Shown in pieces: positions 24,542-33,906 of a stretch of 64,000 nucleotides of DNA. The notes under the pieces were generated by a model. That model saw nothing but the letters and a program-made list of their open reading frames with translations, had not been told where the DNA came from and searched no databases. Numbering within the stretch: the stretch's first letter is position 1; each line of letters begins with the position of its first letter. The DNA is taken from the NCBI GenBank assembly GCA_947497585.1, contig CANMHG010000001.1, positions 930,001-994,000 on the forward strand, read 5' to 3'. This DNA comes from an uncultured Bacillaceae bacterium. Its GTDB lineage: Bacteria > Bacillota > Bacilli > Bacillales > Bacillaceae_L. Made by a program: the position numbers and the translations under genes.

Positions 24542-24892
24542 TCAGCTCTCTTTAACTAAATTAATTGTAATAGCTACTGCTCCCCATTCTTTTTCCTGCT
24601 CAGGTGTGTATATTTCATACGTCCCCTCTACCATTTCCTTCATCGTCCAATCTTCACAACCAAAATGATTAAAAGGGATATCCTCATACATCGCTTGAAA
24701 TGTATCGTATATTTTCAGTTCTAATACTTCCACTTGTAATGTTTCATCTTGATTTGGAACCTTAATAAAATGAATAGTATCGCCAACTTTAATTCTTCTT
24801 CTTTTTTCGTCATTTAAGCGTACTTCAACTACTTTCTTACCTTCTTTAATTAATGAAAAATTTTCTCCGTACAAACCCATTCTATATATCAT
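24542..24892 (-). CDS. ASCH-domain protein
   Basis: 116 aa. The ASCH pattern is clear: N-terminal SLIKEGKKVVEVRLNDEKRRRIKVGDTIHF, then LELKIYDTFQAMYEDI and the C-terminal AVAITINLV. ASCH domains have a PUA-like fold and are proposed to bind RNA or modified nucleosides. Related proteins act as amidohydrolases on N4-acetylcytidine. The E-V-R-L-N-D segment is the conserved charged patch of the family. Confidence 0.82.
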   Translation of the reverse strand: MIYRMGLYGENFSLIKEGKKVVEVRLNDEKRRRIKVGDTIHFIKVPNQDETLQVEVLELKIYDTFQAMYEDIPFNHFGCEDWTMKEMVEGTYEIYTPEQEKEWGAVAITINLVKES

Positions 24893-24926
24893 TCACAACA
24901 CTCCCGTGTAATCACTAATATTGTGC

Positions 24927-25496
24927 TTATCTTATTGCCTGAAATTCTTTCTTTAATATCGAGTACACAGCCATATCTCTAAACTTACCCTTAATAAAAT
25001 ATTCATCTTTCATAACACCTTCTAAAGTCATTCCAAGCTTTTGCAATACTCTCGCTGATTGTACATTTTCCACCATACATGGGGCATTAATTTTATTCAA
25101 ACTCATTTTATCAAAGCCAAACTCAATAACTTTAGTTGCTGCTTCAAGAATTAATCCTTTTCCCCAATACTCCTTTGACAAAATAAAGCCAATTTCCGCA
25201 CGGTGATGTTGGGGAAACCAAGCAACAAAATCAATTGTACCAATCACTTTTTGATTTTCTTTTAATACGATAGCCCAGGGAGCTAGCTTACTATCTTCAT
25301 ATTGTTTTAAAATGTAATTTATGAACCCATATGAATCTTCAATTGTTTTATGTGGTTCCCAAGGTACAAAATCTGAAACATCAGGAACCGAAGAATATTC
25401 AAACATATCGTTAGCATCATCAATTGTGAATTTCCGTAATAAAACTCTTTCTGTTTCTAATGTTGGTAAATCACTAAATACATCTGAAATATTCAA
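24927..25496 (-). CDS. RimJ/RimL-type GNAT acetyltransferase
   Basis: 189 aa. It has the RimJ/RimL opening LETERVLLRKFTIDDANDMFEY, the acetyl-CoA motif IGFILSKEYWGKGLILEAATKVI, and ENVQSARVLQKLGMTLEG near the C-terminus. TTG start at 25496. Such enzymes acetylate protein N-termini or small amines; the substrate here is unknown. It lies 17 nt after the kinase-like gene. Confidence 0.88.
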   Translation of the reverse strand: MNISDVFSDLPTLETERVLLRKFTIDDANDMFEYSSVPDVSDFVPWEPHKTIEDSYGFINYILKQYEDSKLAPWAIVLKENQKVIGTIDFVAWFPQHHRAEIGFILSKEYWGKGLILEAATKVIEFGFDKMSLNKINAPCMVENVQSARVLQKLGMTLEGVMKDEYFIKGKFRDMAVYSILKKEFQAIR

Positions 25497-25513
25497 TTGA
25501 GGGATCCCCTCTC

Positions 25514-26032
25514 CTATTGTTTAAAATATTTATTAAGGTTCTTTGAATTATTAATAACTACTATCTTATCTTTATGTAAGCCATAATTGTTGAAGAAATT
25601 AACCTTTCCAACTTCTTCAAAATGTCGGTTCCATTTAAACATTTTATAAAATATTTCTAATGTTGGTTTGTAATTTGATTTTTCCAATCGAAGTTTTTGT
25701 TTTATAAACCTCTTAATTATTCGATATGTTCTTATATGATAGTTTGGGTCTAAATAAATGATCAAATCTGCATTTTTGAAACAACTGCTTACCCAATTCT
25801 CATTGTGTACACCTTCAATGATCCAACTTTCAGATTGAAGTATACTATTTAGATACTCTTCTCTTTCTTGTTCAGTTCTTCTTATATCTCCAGACTTATC
25901 CCTTATCCACACTACATTATCTAATTCAAAATACGGTATTTCTAACTTCTTAGATAATTCTTTGGCTAGAGTTGTTTTACCACTTCCTACTGAGCCAATT
26001 ATATGTATTCTTTTAGGTATTGTCTTTGCCAC
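25514..26032 (-). CDS. P-loop kinase-like ATPase (topology-modulation protein family)
   Basis: 172 aa. A Walker A loop GSVGSGKTTLAKEL near the N-terminus, followed by the ELDNVVWI segment, SWIIEGVH and the late R-rich helix (RIIKRFIKQKLR) are typical of the small adenylate kinase/shikimate kinase-like proteins annotated as topology-modulation proteins (FlaR-like). GTG start at 26032 with AGGTGG upstream. It probably binds ATP and phosphorylates a small substrate, but none is known. Confidence 0.8.
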   Translation of the reverse strand: MAKTIPKRIHIIGSVGSGKTTLAKELSKKLEIPYFELDNVVWIRDKSGDIRRTEQEREEYLNSILQSESWIIEGVHNENWVSSCFKNADLIIYLDPNYHIRTYRIIKRFIKQKLRLEKSNYKPTLEIFYKMFKWNRHFEEVGKVNFFNNYGLHKDKIVVINNSKNLNKYFKQ

Positions 26033-26052
26033 AAAACCACCTAATCCCTATC

Positions 26053-26238
26053 TTAATGATTATTATCCTTAGTTTCTTTTAACTTACGGTTTTGCTTGTC
26101 GTTGAAAGACAACATTAATGTCACGGAAAGACCTATTAATAAAAATTTCAATAGTCCTTTTTCAACAAAAGAATCAATTATCCACATGACAACAATTAAT
26201 AAAATGAGACTAAACATAATTCTGAATGCTACCTTCAT
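26053..26238 (-). CDS. small membrane protein, 61 aa
   Basis: ATG at 26238 with TAGGAG eight bases upstream. Two hydrophobic helices (about 5-20 and 28-45) are followed by a short basic/charged tail (NDKQNRKLKETKDNNH). It lies 20 nt before the kinase-like gene and is probably co-transcribed. Function unknown. Confidence 0.65.
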   Translation of the reverse strand: MKVAFRIMFSLILLIVVMWIIDSFVEKGLLKFLLIGLSVTLMLSFNDKQNRKLKETKDNNH

Positions 26239-26357
26239 TTATATTCTCCTATTATTTATTTCATTGTCGTTAAGGCAGGCTAGCAGTTGCTCCATGTCTT
26301 CAGGATAAAGATGTGGAAGAGTGTTCAGTTTCGAGGAGGAGCACTTTTACAATAATC

Positions 26358-27098
26358 TCAGGAAGGATAATTCAACTTATCTGCTTTAAAATCTACTCTT
26401 GTTTTTCTGTCTATTTTAATACATTCTAATTGATTGTTAGCCAAAAGAGCCTCTATAAGTTCTCTACTTCCACCTATTATGGAAAAATTGCAATCATAAT
26501 CTGTATGGATACACCAACTTCTATCCTCTGTCCACCAATAAGTAGGTGACCCTAATCCACCTAAATCTCCCATATCATATAACTCACGGACATCTTCAAG
26601 ATTCCCATGATATAACTGTCCATTTGTACAAAATTCTTCAATTTTATTGACGATTTTTAATAAATCATAATGAAAGTAACACTGCTCACCTTTCATAAAC
26701 TGAGACAAAACAGAAATGAGTTCATCAAGGGTTCCCTTGTCCATACTCCCTTCATCTGAAAGAATTAAGTATCGTGGATATCCATTCAAAGCATGAAATA
26801 TTGTTGAACTACTCATTTCTTTTGTATATTGAAGTTTGTACCTTTTGGCTAGGTCCTTTAACATTAACCTTTCACCATATTTAAACTGAATAGGATCGAC
26901 TGGATCACATTGACTCCACAGTAGATTTTCGTCTTGAATATTCAAATCACGATAAATGTGATGGATAATTTTACAATAGTGTTCATACCTATGTGGAATC
27001 AAGTTTGAAACATAGCAACCGATTGATCTCTCTAAATCTATACGCTCTGTTTCTTCTTGGATCCATATAAATTGGTTCAAATCTTTTAGTCGACTCAA
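26358..27098 (-). CDS. hypothetical protein, 246 aa
   Basis: TTG start at 27098 with GGTGGGGAT upstream. The product is soluble with several Trp, Cys and acidic residues (YWWTEDRSWCIHTDYDCNFSIIGG). Its last third looks like a small beta-rich domain found in immunity-type or DUF-type proteins of Bacillus. I do not recognise the family and no neighbouring toxin gene is visible. Confidence 0.65.
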   Translation of the reverse strand: MSRLKDLNQFIWIQEETERIDLERSIGCYVSNLIPHRYEHYCKIIHHIYRDLNIQDENLLWSQCDPVDPIQFKYGERLMLKDLAKRYKLQYTKEMSSSTIFHALNGYPRYLILSDEGSMDKGTLDELISVLSQFMKGEQCYFHYDLLKIVNKIEEFCTNGQLYHGNLEDVRELYDMGDLGGLGSPTYWWTEDRSWCIHTDYDCNFSIIGGSRELIEALLANNQLECIKIDRKTRVDFKADKLNYPS

Positions 27099-27168
27099 AT
27101 CCCCACCCCACTCAATTAGTAGAATATCCTCTATACTTATAAACCATCAAATTATCCTATCTTGTATG

Positions 27169-27633
27169 TCAATAAAAAGGCTCATTTAATTTAAAAACCT
27201 TACCAGTTATCGGGTCAACTGAATAAAATTGTTCATTCGATAGGTGAACAACCTTATAATAATAGTTTGAATTTCTGTATAGGAATTTACCCTTATCCGT
27301 AGTTGGGACTGTCTTGTGTTCTACATCTATAAAATCTAATAAATCCTGCCCAACTTCTATTTCTATTAAGGCTTTACCGTCTTCATAATCATATGAAGGA
27401 AAGATCAACACATAAGCAACAAGAATAGTTAATATAATTGAAGTATTTAATATTAATAAGGCACTAGTATATTTTCTAATTTTATAAAACAAAACTTGCA
27501 TGATAATTAAAAAAGGAAAATAAGTTCCTAATGAGACAACACCTGCATAATTGACAAAATTAATAGTTATTAATGCAATTAATAACACTACAGAAATCAT
27601 TAGGTAAATCCAAGCTACTTTATTTCTGTTCAT
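27169..27633 (-). CDS. hypothetical membrane protein
   Basis: 154 aa from the ATG at 27633 (TAGGAG upstream; the ATG at 27654 lacks a site). Three or four hydrophobic segments occupy residues about 7-80. The rest is an exposed domain that ends with DPITGKVFKLNEPFY. It overlaps or abuts the 27658 gene and both probably form one operon. Confidence 0.65.
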   Translation of the reverse strand: MNRNKVAWIYLMISVVLLIALITINFVNYAGVVSLGTYFPFLIIMQVLFYKIRKYTSALLILNTSIILTILVAYVLIFPSYDYEDGKALIEIEVGQDLLDFIDVEHKTVPTTDKGKFLYRNSNYYYKVVHLSNEQFYSVDPITGKVFKLNEPFY

Positions 27634-27657
27634 TGGCTCTCCTAACATATACAAAAT

Positions 27658-27972
27658 TTATTTCAAAAAATCCTTCCATATTGAATCGTCAAATTGGCCA
27701 TCTGTTACCTTAAAAAAATGCCCCATAACACCTAAATGGACTATTCCATATTCATCTACTGTGAACTCTGGTGCTGTTGCATAAATTGAAAACAAATAAA
27801 AATCAGCCTTTGCTATTCGTACATCTTCAGGGATTGGAATGCCAGTTCGTGCTTCATCAAACTTTATATAATCTTCTTTTGTTGGATTAGTTATTGTGGA
27901 AAAAATTATAATCATTAATAAAATGCTAAAGAAAATGACCAACTTCCTTAATCTCCGTGACTCTATTCTCAT
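27658..27972 (-). CDS. hypothetical membrane-anchored protein
   Basis: 104 aa, ATG at 27972 with GGGGGAG upstream. After a basic N-terminus (RRLRK) there is one transmembrane helix (about 11-26), then an outside domain with the motif FTVDEYGIVHLGVMGHFFKVTDG. The family is not recognised. It lies 24 nt upstream of the 27633 gene, a pair of envelope proteins. Confidence 0.65.
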   Translation of the reverse strand: MRIESRRLRKLVIFFSILLMIIIFSTITNPTKEDYIKFDEARTGIPIPEDVRIAKADFYLFSIYATAPEFTVDEYGIVHLGVMGHFFKVTDGQFDDSIWKDFLK

Positions 27973-28018
27973 TTTCTCCCCCTATATTTTCGTAAGAAGA
28001 AATAACAAACTAATTTGG

Positions 28019-28435
28019 TTATATGTTATATTTCTTGTAATTGCTCTTCATAACAAAGTACATTATGAAGCCGTAAAAACTACCTCCAATTACCATAGCT
28101 GATATAATTGTTGAAATAAACAATGCTGTATTGCCCCAATCTAATAGAGCAGTAAATAATCCAAAAGGGAAACCAAACATAAGAATTCCATAAACTAGTA
28201 TAAATCTCCATAATCCTTTTTTTAACATGTTTGCATGCTTCTCCTTTACCTCCTCTATTGTCTTTCTACCTTCTCTCCAGATAAAAGGTAAACCTAAGAA
28301 CAGGAAAATGCATACCACCCAAAATCTAGCAGGGATAATACCTAACAATAAACTTATAAGCAGAATAATCCCAAATCCACCAATAAACCATAAAGTGATT
28401 TTAATCTCTTTTCTATGCTGTTCAGTTGTTTTCAA
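28019..28435 (-). CDS. hypothetical four-pass membrane protein
   Basis: 138 aa from the TTG at 28435; the run of G (28441-28448) just upstream serves as the ribosome site, which excludes the in-frame TTG at 28453. Four hydrophobic helices are arranged as two pairs separated by a charged loop (REGRKTIEEVKEKHANMLKKG). Function unknown. The G-run is a place where an indel would alter ribosome spacing rather than reading frame. Confidence 0.65.
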   Translation of the reverse strand: MKTTEQHRKEIKITLWFIGGFGIILLISLLLGIIPARFWVVCIFLFLGLPFIWREGRKTIEEVKEKHANMLKKGLWRFILVYGILMFGFPFGLFTALLDWGNTALFISTIISAMVIGGSFYGFIMYFVMKSNYKKYNI

Positions 28436-28464
28436 GAAACCCCCCCCTCTCAATTTTATATTTT

Positions 28465-28863
28465 TTAAACTTTAAGATTTAGAGCATCAATAACCTTTGA
28501 AACATGTAAGTCCTCTAGAACGTCAGTAATCAAATGCCATTTTACTTCCTTTAATTCCTGCTGATCCATAGGCAGCTCGGGATCGTAACCTAATGTGGGT
28601 ATTGATGCTTTCTCTAACTCTTCAACCAAGAAACACTTTTCAATACCACGTTCATAATTCCCACTAAATAATTCCTTAACTACTTTCACCTTTAAATTAA
28701 CTTCTTCCTGCACTTCACGTACAACAGCATCCTCAAATGTTTCTCCAGCCTCTAACCCACCACCTGGTAAAGTCCAAAAGTCTTTTGAACCAGTGACTAC
28801 ATGTACCATAAGAATGGAATCATCTTTTAATAATGCTGCAAACGCTCTAGGTCTATTGTTCAT
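28465..28863 (-). CDS. NUDIX hydrolase
   Basis: 132 aa. The Nudix box is complete: GGLEAGETFEDAVVREVQEEVNL at about 34-56, with the Mg-binding REVQEE. These enzymes hydrolyse nucleoside diphosphates linked to other moieties. ATG at 28863 with GGGGAG upstream. The substrate cannot be told from the sequence. Confidence 0.9.
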   Translation of the reverse strand: MNNRPRAFAALLKDDSILMVHVVTGSKDFWTLPGGGLEAGETFEDAVVREVQEEVNLKVKVVKELFSGNYERGIEKCFLVEELEKASIPTLGYDPELPMDQQELKEVKWHLITDVLEDLHVSKVIDALNLKV

Positions 28864-28964
28864 AGTTCTCCCCTATATATTCGATTAATATTTTTATAGT
28901 TTAATAAAATCATTTTATATTTATCCTTCTTAATCAAAGGTCCTGTTAAGTAACTAAATTTATA

Positions 28965-29696
28965 TTACTTCGTACAAGAAAATGCTAGTACGACTGGGAT
29001 CCTTAGTCTTCGAGCAAACTCTTCTTCATTACTAAAATGTTCACGCTTAGGCATCCCTTCACGTATACCACTGACGGTAAAGCCGGCTTTAGTTAGCGCT
29101 GTATAATAACTTTCTATAGTTCTATGGTATTTTACGACTGTTTTATTTATCCAAGGTTCTTTTCGTTCTCCTTCGATAAAATAATCATCAACTATCCAGT
29201 TCTCCTTCTTTTCACCTGATTGTTTACTTAGAAACGATGAAGTAGTAAGGGGATGTTGTACACTGAATACAAATCTTCCTTCGTCTTTTAATGTTTTATG
29301 TACACTGTTAAAAAGTAAATGAATATCTGAAACATAGTGGATTACAAACCTGGAGGTTACTACATCAAATTTGTTCGTTGGGTAACTATATGATTCTAGT
29401 GTTTCGTGGAGAATTGTTGCGTTTTGATTAGTTAGATTAAGTTTTGCGGAAGCTGCCATATGTTCTGAACCTTCTACACCGATGTACAGATTTGCACCCT
29501 GGTTTAGTAATTCCTTTCCGAAAGAAGCATCACCACAACCTAAATCTAATATATCTTTATTTTGAAAATCTCCTAAAAGTTCATAAATGATAGGACCTTC
29601 AATTGCATTGTTTGGACTATCTTTTCTTGATCTCCTCTTCATATAATTTGAAAGAAAATCCACCTGATCATAAACCTTTGGTCCCCTATATTCCAT
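28965..29696 (-). CDS. class I SAM-dependent methyltransferase
   Basis: 243 aa. Motif I DILDLGCGDASFGKELL at about 54-70, acidic motif II VEGSEHM, and the later DVVTSRFVIHYVSD and FVFSVQHP form a class I Rossmann methyltransferase with the pattern of the UbiE/Methyltransf_11 group. No substrate is implied by the context. ATG at 29696 with AAAGGGG about eleven bases upstream. Confidence 0.88.
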   Translation of the reverse strand: MEYRGPKVYDQVDFLSNYMKRRSRKDSPNNAIEGPIIYELLGDFQNKDILDLGCGDASFGKELLNQGANLYIGVEGSEHMAASAKLNLTNQNATILHETLESYSYPTNKFDVVTSRFVIHYVSDIHLLFNSVHKTLKDEGRFVFSVQHPLTTSSFLSKQSGEKKENWIVDDYFIEGERKEPWINKTVVKYHRTIESYYTALTKAGFTVSGIREGMPKREHFSNEEEFARRLRIPVVLAFSCTK

Positions 29697-29945
29697 TTCG
29701 ACATAGCCCCTTTCAAAAAATCATACTTTACATTACAAATTCACATTGTAAATTTTACCATAATTGTCTTATAAAACAGAAGAGTGCAATAAAGAAAAGT
29801 CCATAGTCCGAACAGCAAGATAGTCGAATTATAAAGTAAGTAATCGCACACATAGAATCACAATAACTGACAATACTAATGGTAAGACTTTATTGTCTTT
29901 CAGTCTTTTCAAATAAATAGCTATCAATTTAAAGGAGATGAAAAA

Positions 29946-30170
29946 ATGAAAAACATCGCTAACGTTGTTCATATTGGAGAGTTGATAGCAGTCTCTAAGG
30001 TATTCCAGTTAAACCCTTTTCGAATGGTTACCTTAATTGAAGATGGATTAATGGAAGTATTCCAAGATAAAGAATCCTTCATTGAAAAATATGGAAATAA
30101 AGACACATATGACGAGTTAGACGATTGGTGTGAGTTAAACAATGGTAAAGTTTTCACTAAACCAAAATAG
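29946..30170 (+). CDS. hypothetical protein, 74 aa
   Basis: ATG at 29946 with AAAGGAGATG upstream, a strong site. The product is soluble, with acidic C-terminal part (YDELDDWCELNNGKVFTKPK). No family recognised. It converges on the membrane protein gene 30171-30503, whose stop abuts its own. Confidence 0.7.
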   Translation: MKNIANVVHIGELIAVSKVFQLNPFRMVTLIEDGLMEVFQDKESFIEKYGNKDTYDELDDWCELNNGKVFTKPK

Positions 30171-30503
30171 TTACTGAACCAAAAAAATAATTAAAGAAAC
30201 AACAGCTCCGCCAATAGTTACAATTACAGAACCGATTAGTAATGGATTCATATCAATGCTATAATTTTCTGTCTTCATATTATCATAACCAAGAGTTCTC
30301 CCTAGTGCGATAAATGCACTATGATTTGTTTTCTTTTCATATATGTCTCCTTTACTCGAAAAGAAAAAAACAACCGCACACGTTAATGCACCAAACATGA
30401 ATACAGCATCATAATATGCTAAGTTAAATATAGGAGATAAGAAATAAAATATAACTAGTTGAATGACTACAATAACAGTTGTACTTAATAAATATCGCAA
30501 CAT
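30171..30503 (-). CDS. hypothetical three-pass membrane protein
   Basis: 110 aa, ATG at 30503 with AAGGGAG upstream. Three hydrophobic helices (about 8-25, 32-50, 88-108) and a loop with KGDIYEKKTNHSAF. The last helix is Gly/Val-rich (LLIGSVIVTIGGAVVSLIIF). This is a DUF3899-like arrangement, but I cannot be sure. Confidence 0.65.
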   Translation of the reverse strand: MLRYLLSTTVIVVIQLVIFYFLSPIFNLAYYDAVFMFGALTCAVVFFFSSKGDIYEKKTNHSAFIALGRTLGYDNMKTENYSIDMNPLLIGSVIVTIGGAVVSLIIFLVQ

Positions 30504-30717
30504 CGCTTCACTCCCTTTTTATGTAAAATAAAGTTATGTAAAAGACACACTATTTTGAATTAATACGAACAATTCAGTAAAAGGTTTCAAAATATTGGAA
30601 TTAACCTTCCATTTTAAGCCCTTCTCTTTATAAGTTCATATTCTCATCCACATAATCTAAAATGGTACTACTCCTTCGCGGAACAGTACCACAGCTAGTT
30701 GTATAGTAAGCAGTCAT

Positions 30718-31419
30718 CTAATCTTTAATTTCCATTAAACTCGTCCATAGAAAGTCTTCTCCAAATACTTTATTTGATTGGGTCATTTTATTCATTCTTC
30801 TAAAATCTTTTATAGTAAAATCCTCTTCGAATATCTCTTTTAAACGTTCTTCCGTATAACCTATGCCGCCTTTTAGACTTCTTTCCTTATAAATATCCCA
30901 ATCTGATGTAGCTAGAGCCCCTTCTGTATTAAAGCAAACTATTCCAAAATGCCCCCCTTTAGTAAGTGCGTTCTTTAAAATCTCAAGATAAGTTAAGCGA
31001 CGATGAGGAGCTATGTGATGGAACATCCCACAATCGTATACAAAATCGAACGAATGAGGCTCAAATTCGAAATCAAAAAGAGAAACGCATTGAAAATCTA
31101 TCTGTATTGCATCTTTACTCGCACTTTCTTTTGCCCACTCAATAGCCTTTTCTGATATATCCAATGCAGTTACATTACATCCTTTCTGTGCCATGTAAAT
31201 TGCATTTCTTCCTGGACCAGAACCTATTTCCAATACCTTTTTAGGAGCAAATCCTTTACTGAAATATTCAACTAAATTCTCATCAGGTCCCATAACCTTA
31301 AAGAATGGAATATCCTTTGACCTGTCATCATAAAAGCTATCCCAGAATTCTCTTGGGTCCCTTAAAAAATCATCCAACATCAATAATAGGTTTTCATAAT
31401 TTAATATTTTCTTCTCCAT
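30718..31419 (-). CDS. class I SAM-dependent methyltransferase (TehB/thiopurine-methyltransferase-like)
   Basis: 233 aa. Motif I VLEIGSGPGRNAIYMAQKGCNVTALDIS, then DFVYDCGMFHHIAPHRR and the final GEDFLWTSLME. This combination resembles the TehB/tellurite-resistance methyltransferase group. ATG at 31419 with GGGAGGGG upstream. The natural substrate is unknown. Confidence 0.86.
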   Translation of the reverse strand: MEKKILNYENLLLMLDDFLRDPREFWDSFYDDRSKDIPFFKVMGPDENLVEYFSKGFAPKKVLEIGSGPGRNAIYMAQKGCNVTALDISEKAIEWAKESASKDAIQIDFQCVSLFDFEFEPHSFDFVYDCGMFHHIAPHRRLTYLEILKNALTKGGHFGIVCFNTEGALATSDWDIYKERSLKGGIGYTEERLKEIFEEDFTIKDFRRMNKMTQSNKVFGEDFLWTSLMEIKD

Positions 31420-31799
31420 GGTAAACCCCTCCCAAATAACCCTACTACTATTTTACTAAAACCTTGCAGAAAACTTGTTACAGTAACGTTAAAATACGTT
31501 TATATTGAAAAATTACAAAAGGGTTTACCTGTAGTTTAAATAGGTTTAAAAGATGATACATTAGCTAAAAGTAATCCTAAAAGTATCCAGTAATACTAAA
31601 GCATTATTTTCCACTGAAGACGTTTAAAACTAAAAATAACCAAGTTGGATCTTATATGTAATTTATAAAATCCTGGGCACTCGTAATAATTGTAATAAAA
31701 TTTTAATATTAAAATAGTAGTTCTAAAACAAAAAAAATGCCGAACTCACAAAGAGCAGCACCTTTTAATAATAGAATTATGTTCACCCGACATAACTAA
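31420..31799. other. 380-bp gap without a gene
   Basis: AT-rich; no open frame with a ribosome site and no convincing terminator. A segment near 31730-31765 (GCCGAACTC and GAGCAGCACC) has only weak self-complementarity. Confidence 0.5.
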
Positions 31800-32270
31800 C
31801 TATCTATTCGAGTTTACATCAACAAGTATTATCGATGTGTTTACATCCGATAACTTTCCTCCTGTTACTATTCCAAACAAAACAGCAGAATCTTTTTCAT
31901 TTAACTGTACATATTTACTTTGAGCATTTATAACGAGCTCCACCTTATCATTATTAGGACTGATCCAAAGTTCATATAACACGGCTTTTGCTTCTATACT
32001 TGAATTCTTATATTGAAATGCAAACCGGTAATCAGCAGGTCGTTCCATACTCACTTTTGCATTTTCCCAATCTACATCTTCTACTATTTTCTTAACCTTT
32101 TGAACTATAACTTTGTCGTTTACCTCTTTAAAATCTTCATATTTATTTTCCTCACCAACACGCTTTTGCACTACTATTCTCTGTTCTTCGTTAGTTATTC
32201 CATTCACACAACCAGTAACTATAAATAAGAACATTGTAACCAGAACTAAAATAAGCTTAAGAAATTTCAT
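31800..32270 (-). CDS. hypothetical lipoprotein
   Basis: 156 aa from the ATG at 32270 (GGGGAGGGGTGAT upstream). The signal helix ends in the lipobox VTGC at about 18-21. The mature protein has the pattern QRIVVQKRVGEENKYEDF and FRFAFQYKN-like strands, a small alpha/beta extracytoplasmic domain. It is one of three lipoprotein genes in a row (31.8, 32.4 and 33.1 kb) in the same direction. Confidence 0.7.
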   Translation of the reverse strand: MKFLKLILVLVTMFLFIVTGCVNGITNEEQRIVVQKRVGEENKYEDFKEVNDKVIVQKVKKIVEDVDWENAKVSMERPADYRFAFQYKNSSIEAKAVLYELWISPNNDKVELVINAQSKYVQLNEKDSAVLFGIVTGGKLSDVNTSIILVDVNSNR

Positions 32271-32365
32271 ATTTATCACCCCTCCCCAATTAGACGAGTA
32301 TGCACTTAAAAAGTTCCAAAACAATACTCTTTCAGGTTCTGAGATTACGCTTGTTTACTGTATAG

Positions 32366-33001
32366 TTAAACACAAAGCTCATTATCTTCGCTTACACCTC
32401 TTGAGCAACGAGATCTTTCTTCAACATCTTCAATGTACCAAAATCCATTTTCTTTTTTCATGGTTATCTTTATATCACTTCCAGCAATGGCATCATCAAA
32501 AACACCATAACTCAATATATAACCCTTTGCACTGTTTTCATCAGACATTTCAATTCTAGTATTGATCTCCCAAACTTCCTGCCCCAACCAATAACTGGTT
32601 TCAGCCTCAGTCATCCACGCCAGCATTAACAACCCTGGAGTTTCCCAAGACTGATTAGGGGCTGATAATGATGGATCAAATTCGCCATTCCATTTTCTCC
32701 AATTTGTACTACCACGTTTCCAACCATTTTCTTCAGCAAAAGAAAAATCTATTACATATTCCCATAGTTGAGTTTCAGGATTACTCCATAATCTAGGAGC
32801 TTCATTTTTAGGAATAGTGATATACTCCTTTTCTTCAGTTTCTTCTAGTTGCTTATAAAGTACCTTTAGCTCGTTCTCCTTCTCCTCTAACCGTTTAGAC
32901 ATTTCATCTAAATCCTGTGATAATTCTTCAACTTTTTCGATGTTAGAACATCCACTTAGAAACAATGCTACCAAAACTAAAATGAACAATTGTTTTAACA
33001 T
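32366..33001 (-). CDS. coiled-coil lipoprotein
   Basis: 211 aa. Lipobox LSGC at about 16-19, then a predicted coiled coil (about 24-58: VEELSQDLDEMSKRLEEKEN onward), and then a domain rich in Trp (RLWSNPETQLWEYVIDF, KRGSTNWRKWNGEF, WMTEAETSYWLGQEVWE). The coiled coil may oligomerise or reach through the wall. No family is assigned. Confidence 0.72.
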   Translation of the reverse strand: MLKQLFILVLVALFLSGCSNIEKVEELSQDLDEMSKRLEEKENELKVLYKQLEETEEKEYITIPKNEAPRLWSNPETQLWEYVIDFSFAEENGWKRGSTNWRKWNGEFDPSLSAPNQSWETPGLLMLAWMTEAETSYWLGQEVWEINTRIEMSDENSAKGYILSYGVFDDAIAGSDIKITMKKENGFWYIEDVEERSRCSRGVSEDNELCV

Positions 33002-33070
33002 AATACAACCTCCAAGAGAGTAATTTTAGTTGTATCAAATAATTCACAACGAAAATACCACGCCTAAACT

Positions 33071-33596
33071 TTATTCCGAAGATACGAACTTAAATTCCCT
33101 TTTTTTTCCAAAGTGAAAATGTATTTCATACTTTCGGTCACTGTCATATAGGAAATAACCAACTTCTGTAAATTCGGGCTGAGAGTTAAAATATGAAAAA
33201 TACATGGGTAAACCAGCTAGTGCTATGGGAAAATTAGGTGCTGTTGGATATTCGTGAAGTTTATTGAAAACAAGACTTTCATCACTAACATCAAATTCTA
33301 CATTAAACACTTCTGCTAATTTATCAAATTCTTTTCCTGTAATAAGGCTCATAATTCTTCTTGCTTTGTGGTCATAAATTTTTAAAAAACTAACCTCTTC
33401 TAGTTTTTCCTTTTCTAGTTTCAATTTATCTTTCGTTAGCCGCAGCTCTTCTTTTAATCTATTAATCTCAAGATTTCGATCCTCAAACTTATTTTCGTAT
33501 TCCAAAGCTAAAACTTCCATGTCTAATTCATTATTTGAACATCCTGACAAAAAAAATTAATACTAAAGCAACAGTCAATATAAAATAACGTTTCAT
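33071..33596 (-). pseudogene. coiled-coil lipoprotein interrupted by an extra base in an 8-A run
   Basis: A good start lies at the ATG 33596 (GGGGATGAAAT upstream) and reads MKRYFILTVALVLIFF before going out of frame. The remainder, SGCSNNELDMEVLALEYENK..., continues in the next frame from the lipobox LSGC to 33071. Removing one base from the run of eight A (33549-33556, T on the coding strand) makes one continuous lipoprotein, signal peptide plus lipobox plus coiled coil (RLKEELRLTKDKLKLEKEKL) plus C-terminal domain. The error, mutation or slippage disrupts the signal peptide itself, so the intact coding frame from an internal start would give a cytosolic fragment. Confidence 0.8.
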
Positions 33597-33802
33597 ATTT
33601 CATCCCCTTTTAGAAATTTATTTGTATTTATTATCCTATGACTTTATGAATGAGTATTATATCCGGCTTAAATCCTTCTATTCTTTAGTACATTATCGTC
33701 TAGTATAATGTTAACATGACATTCCAAAAATTTTCCATTTTTTTCATTAAAATAATTTCTTTAACTCAATATCGGTTACGTAATAACTTTAGGAATTTAA
33801 AA

Positions 33803-33836
33803 AACCGCTTGGGATCTAAATTGATTCCAAGCGGTT
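33803..33836 (-). terminator. terminator of the glycerol-1-phosphate dehydrogenase operon
   Basis: AACCGCTTGG and CCAAGCGGTT form a perfect 10-bp stem, and on the minus strand a run of six T follows. Confidence 0.8.
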
Positions 33837-33906
33837 CACTGAAAATATTTTTAATTCAAAGAATCTAAGAAAATTTTAGTTTTATTAATTGAATACATCC
33901 CGATTG

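Noticed and set aside
29829..29930. 27-aa hydrophobic frame on the minus strand (MKRLKDNKVLPLVLSVIVIL)
   Set aside because: It looks protein-like but the TTG has no ribosome site and nothing supports transcription.
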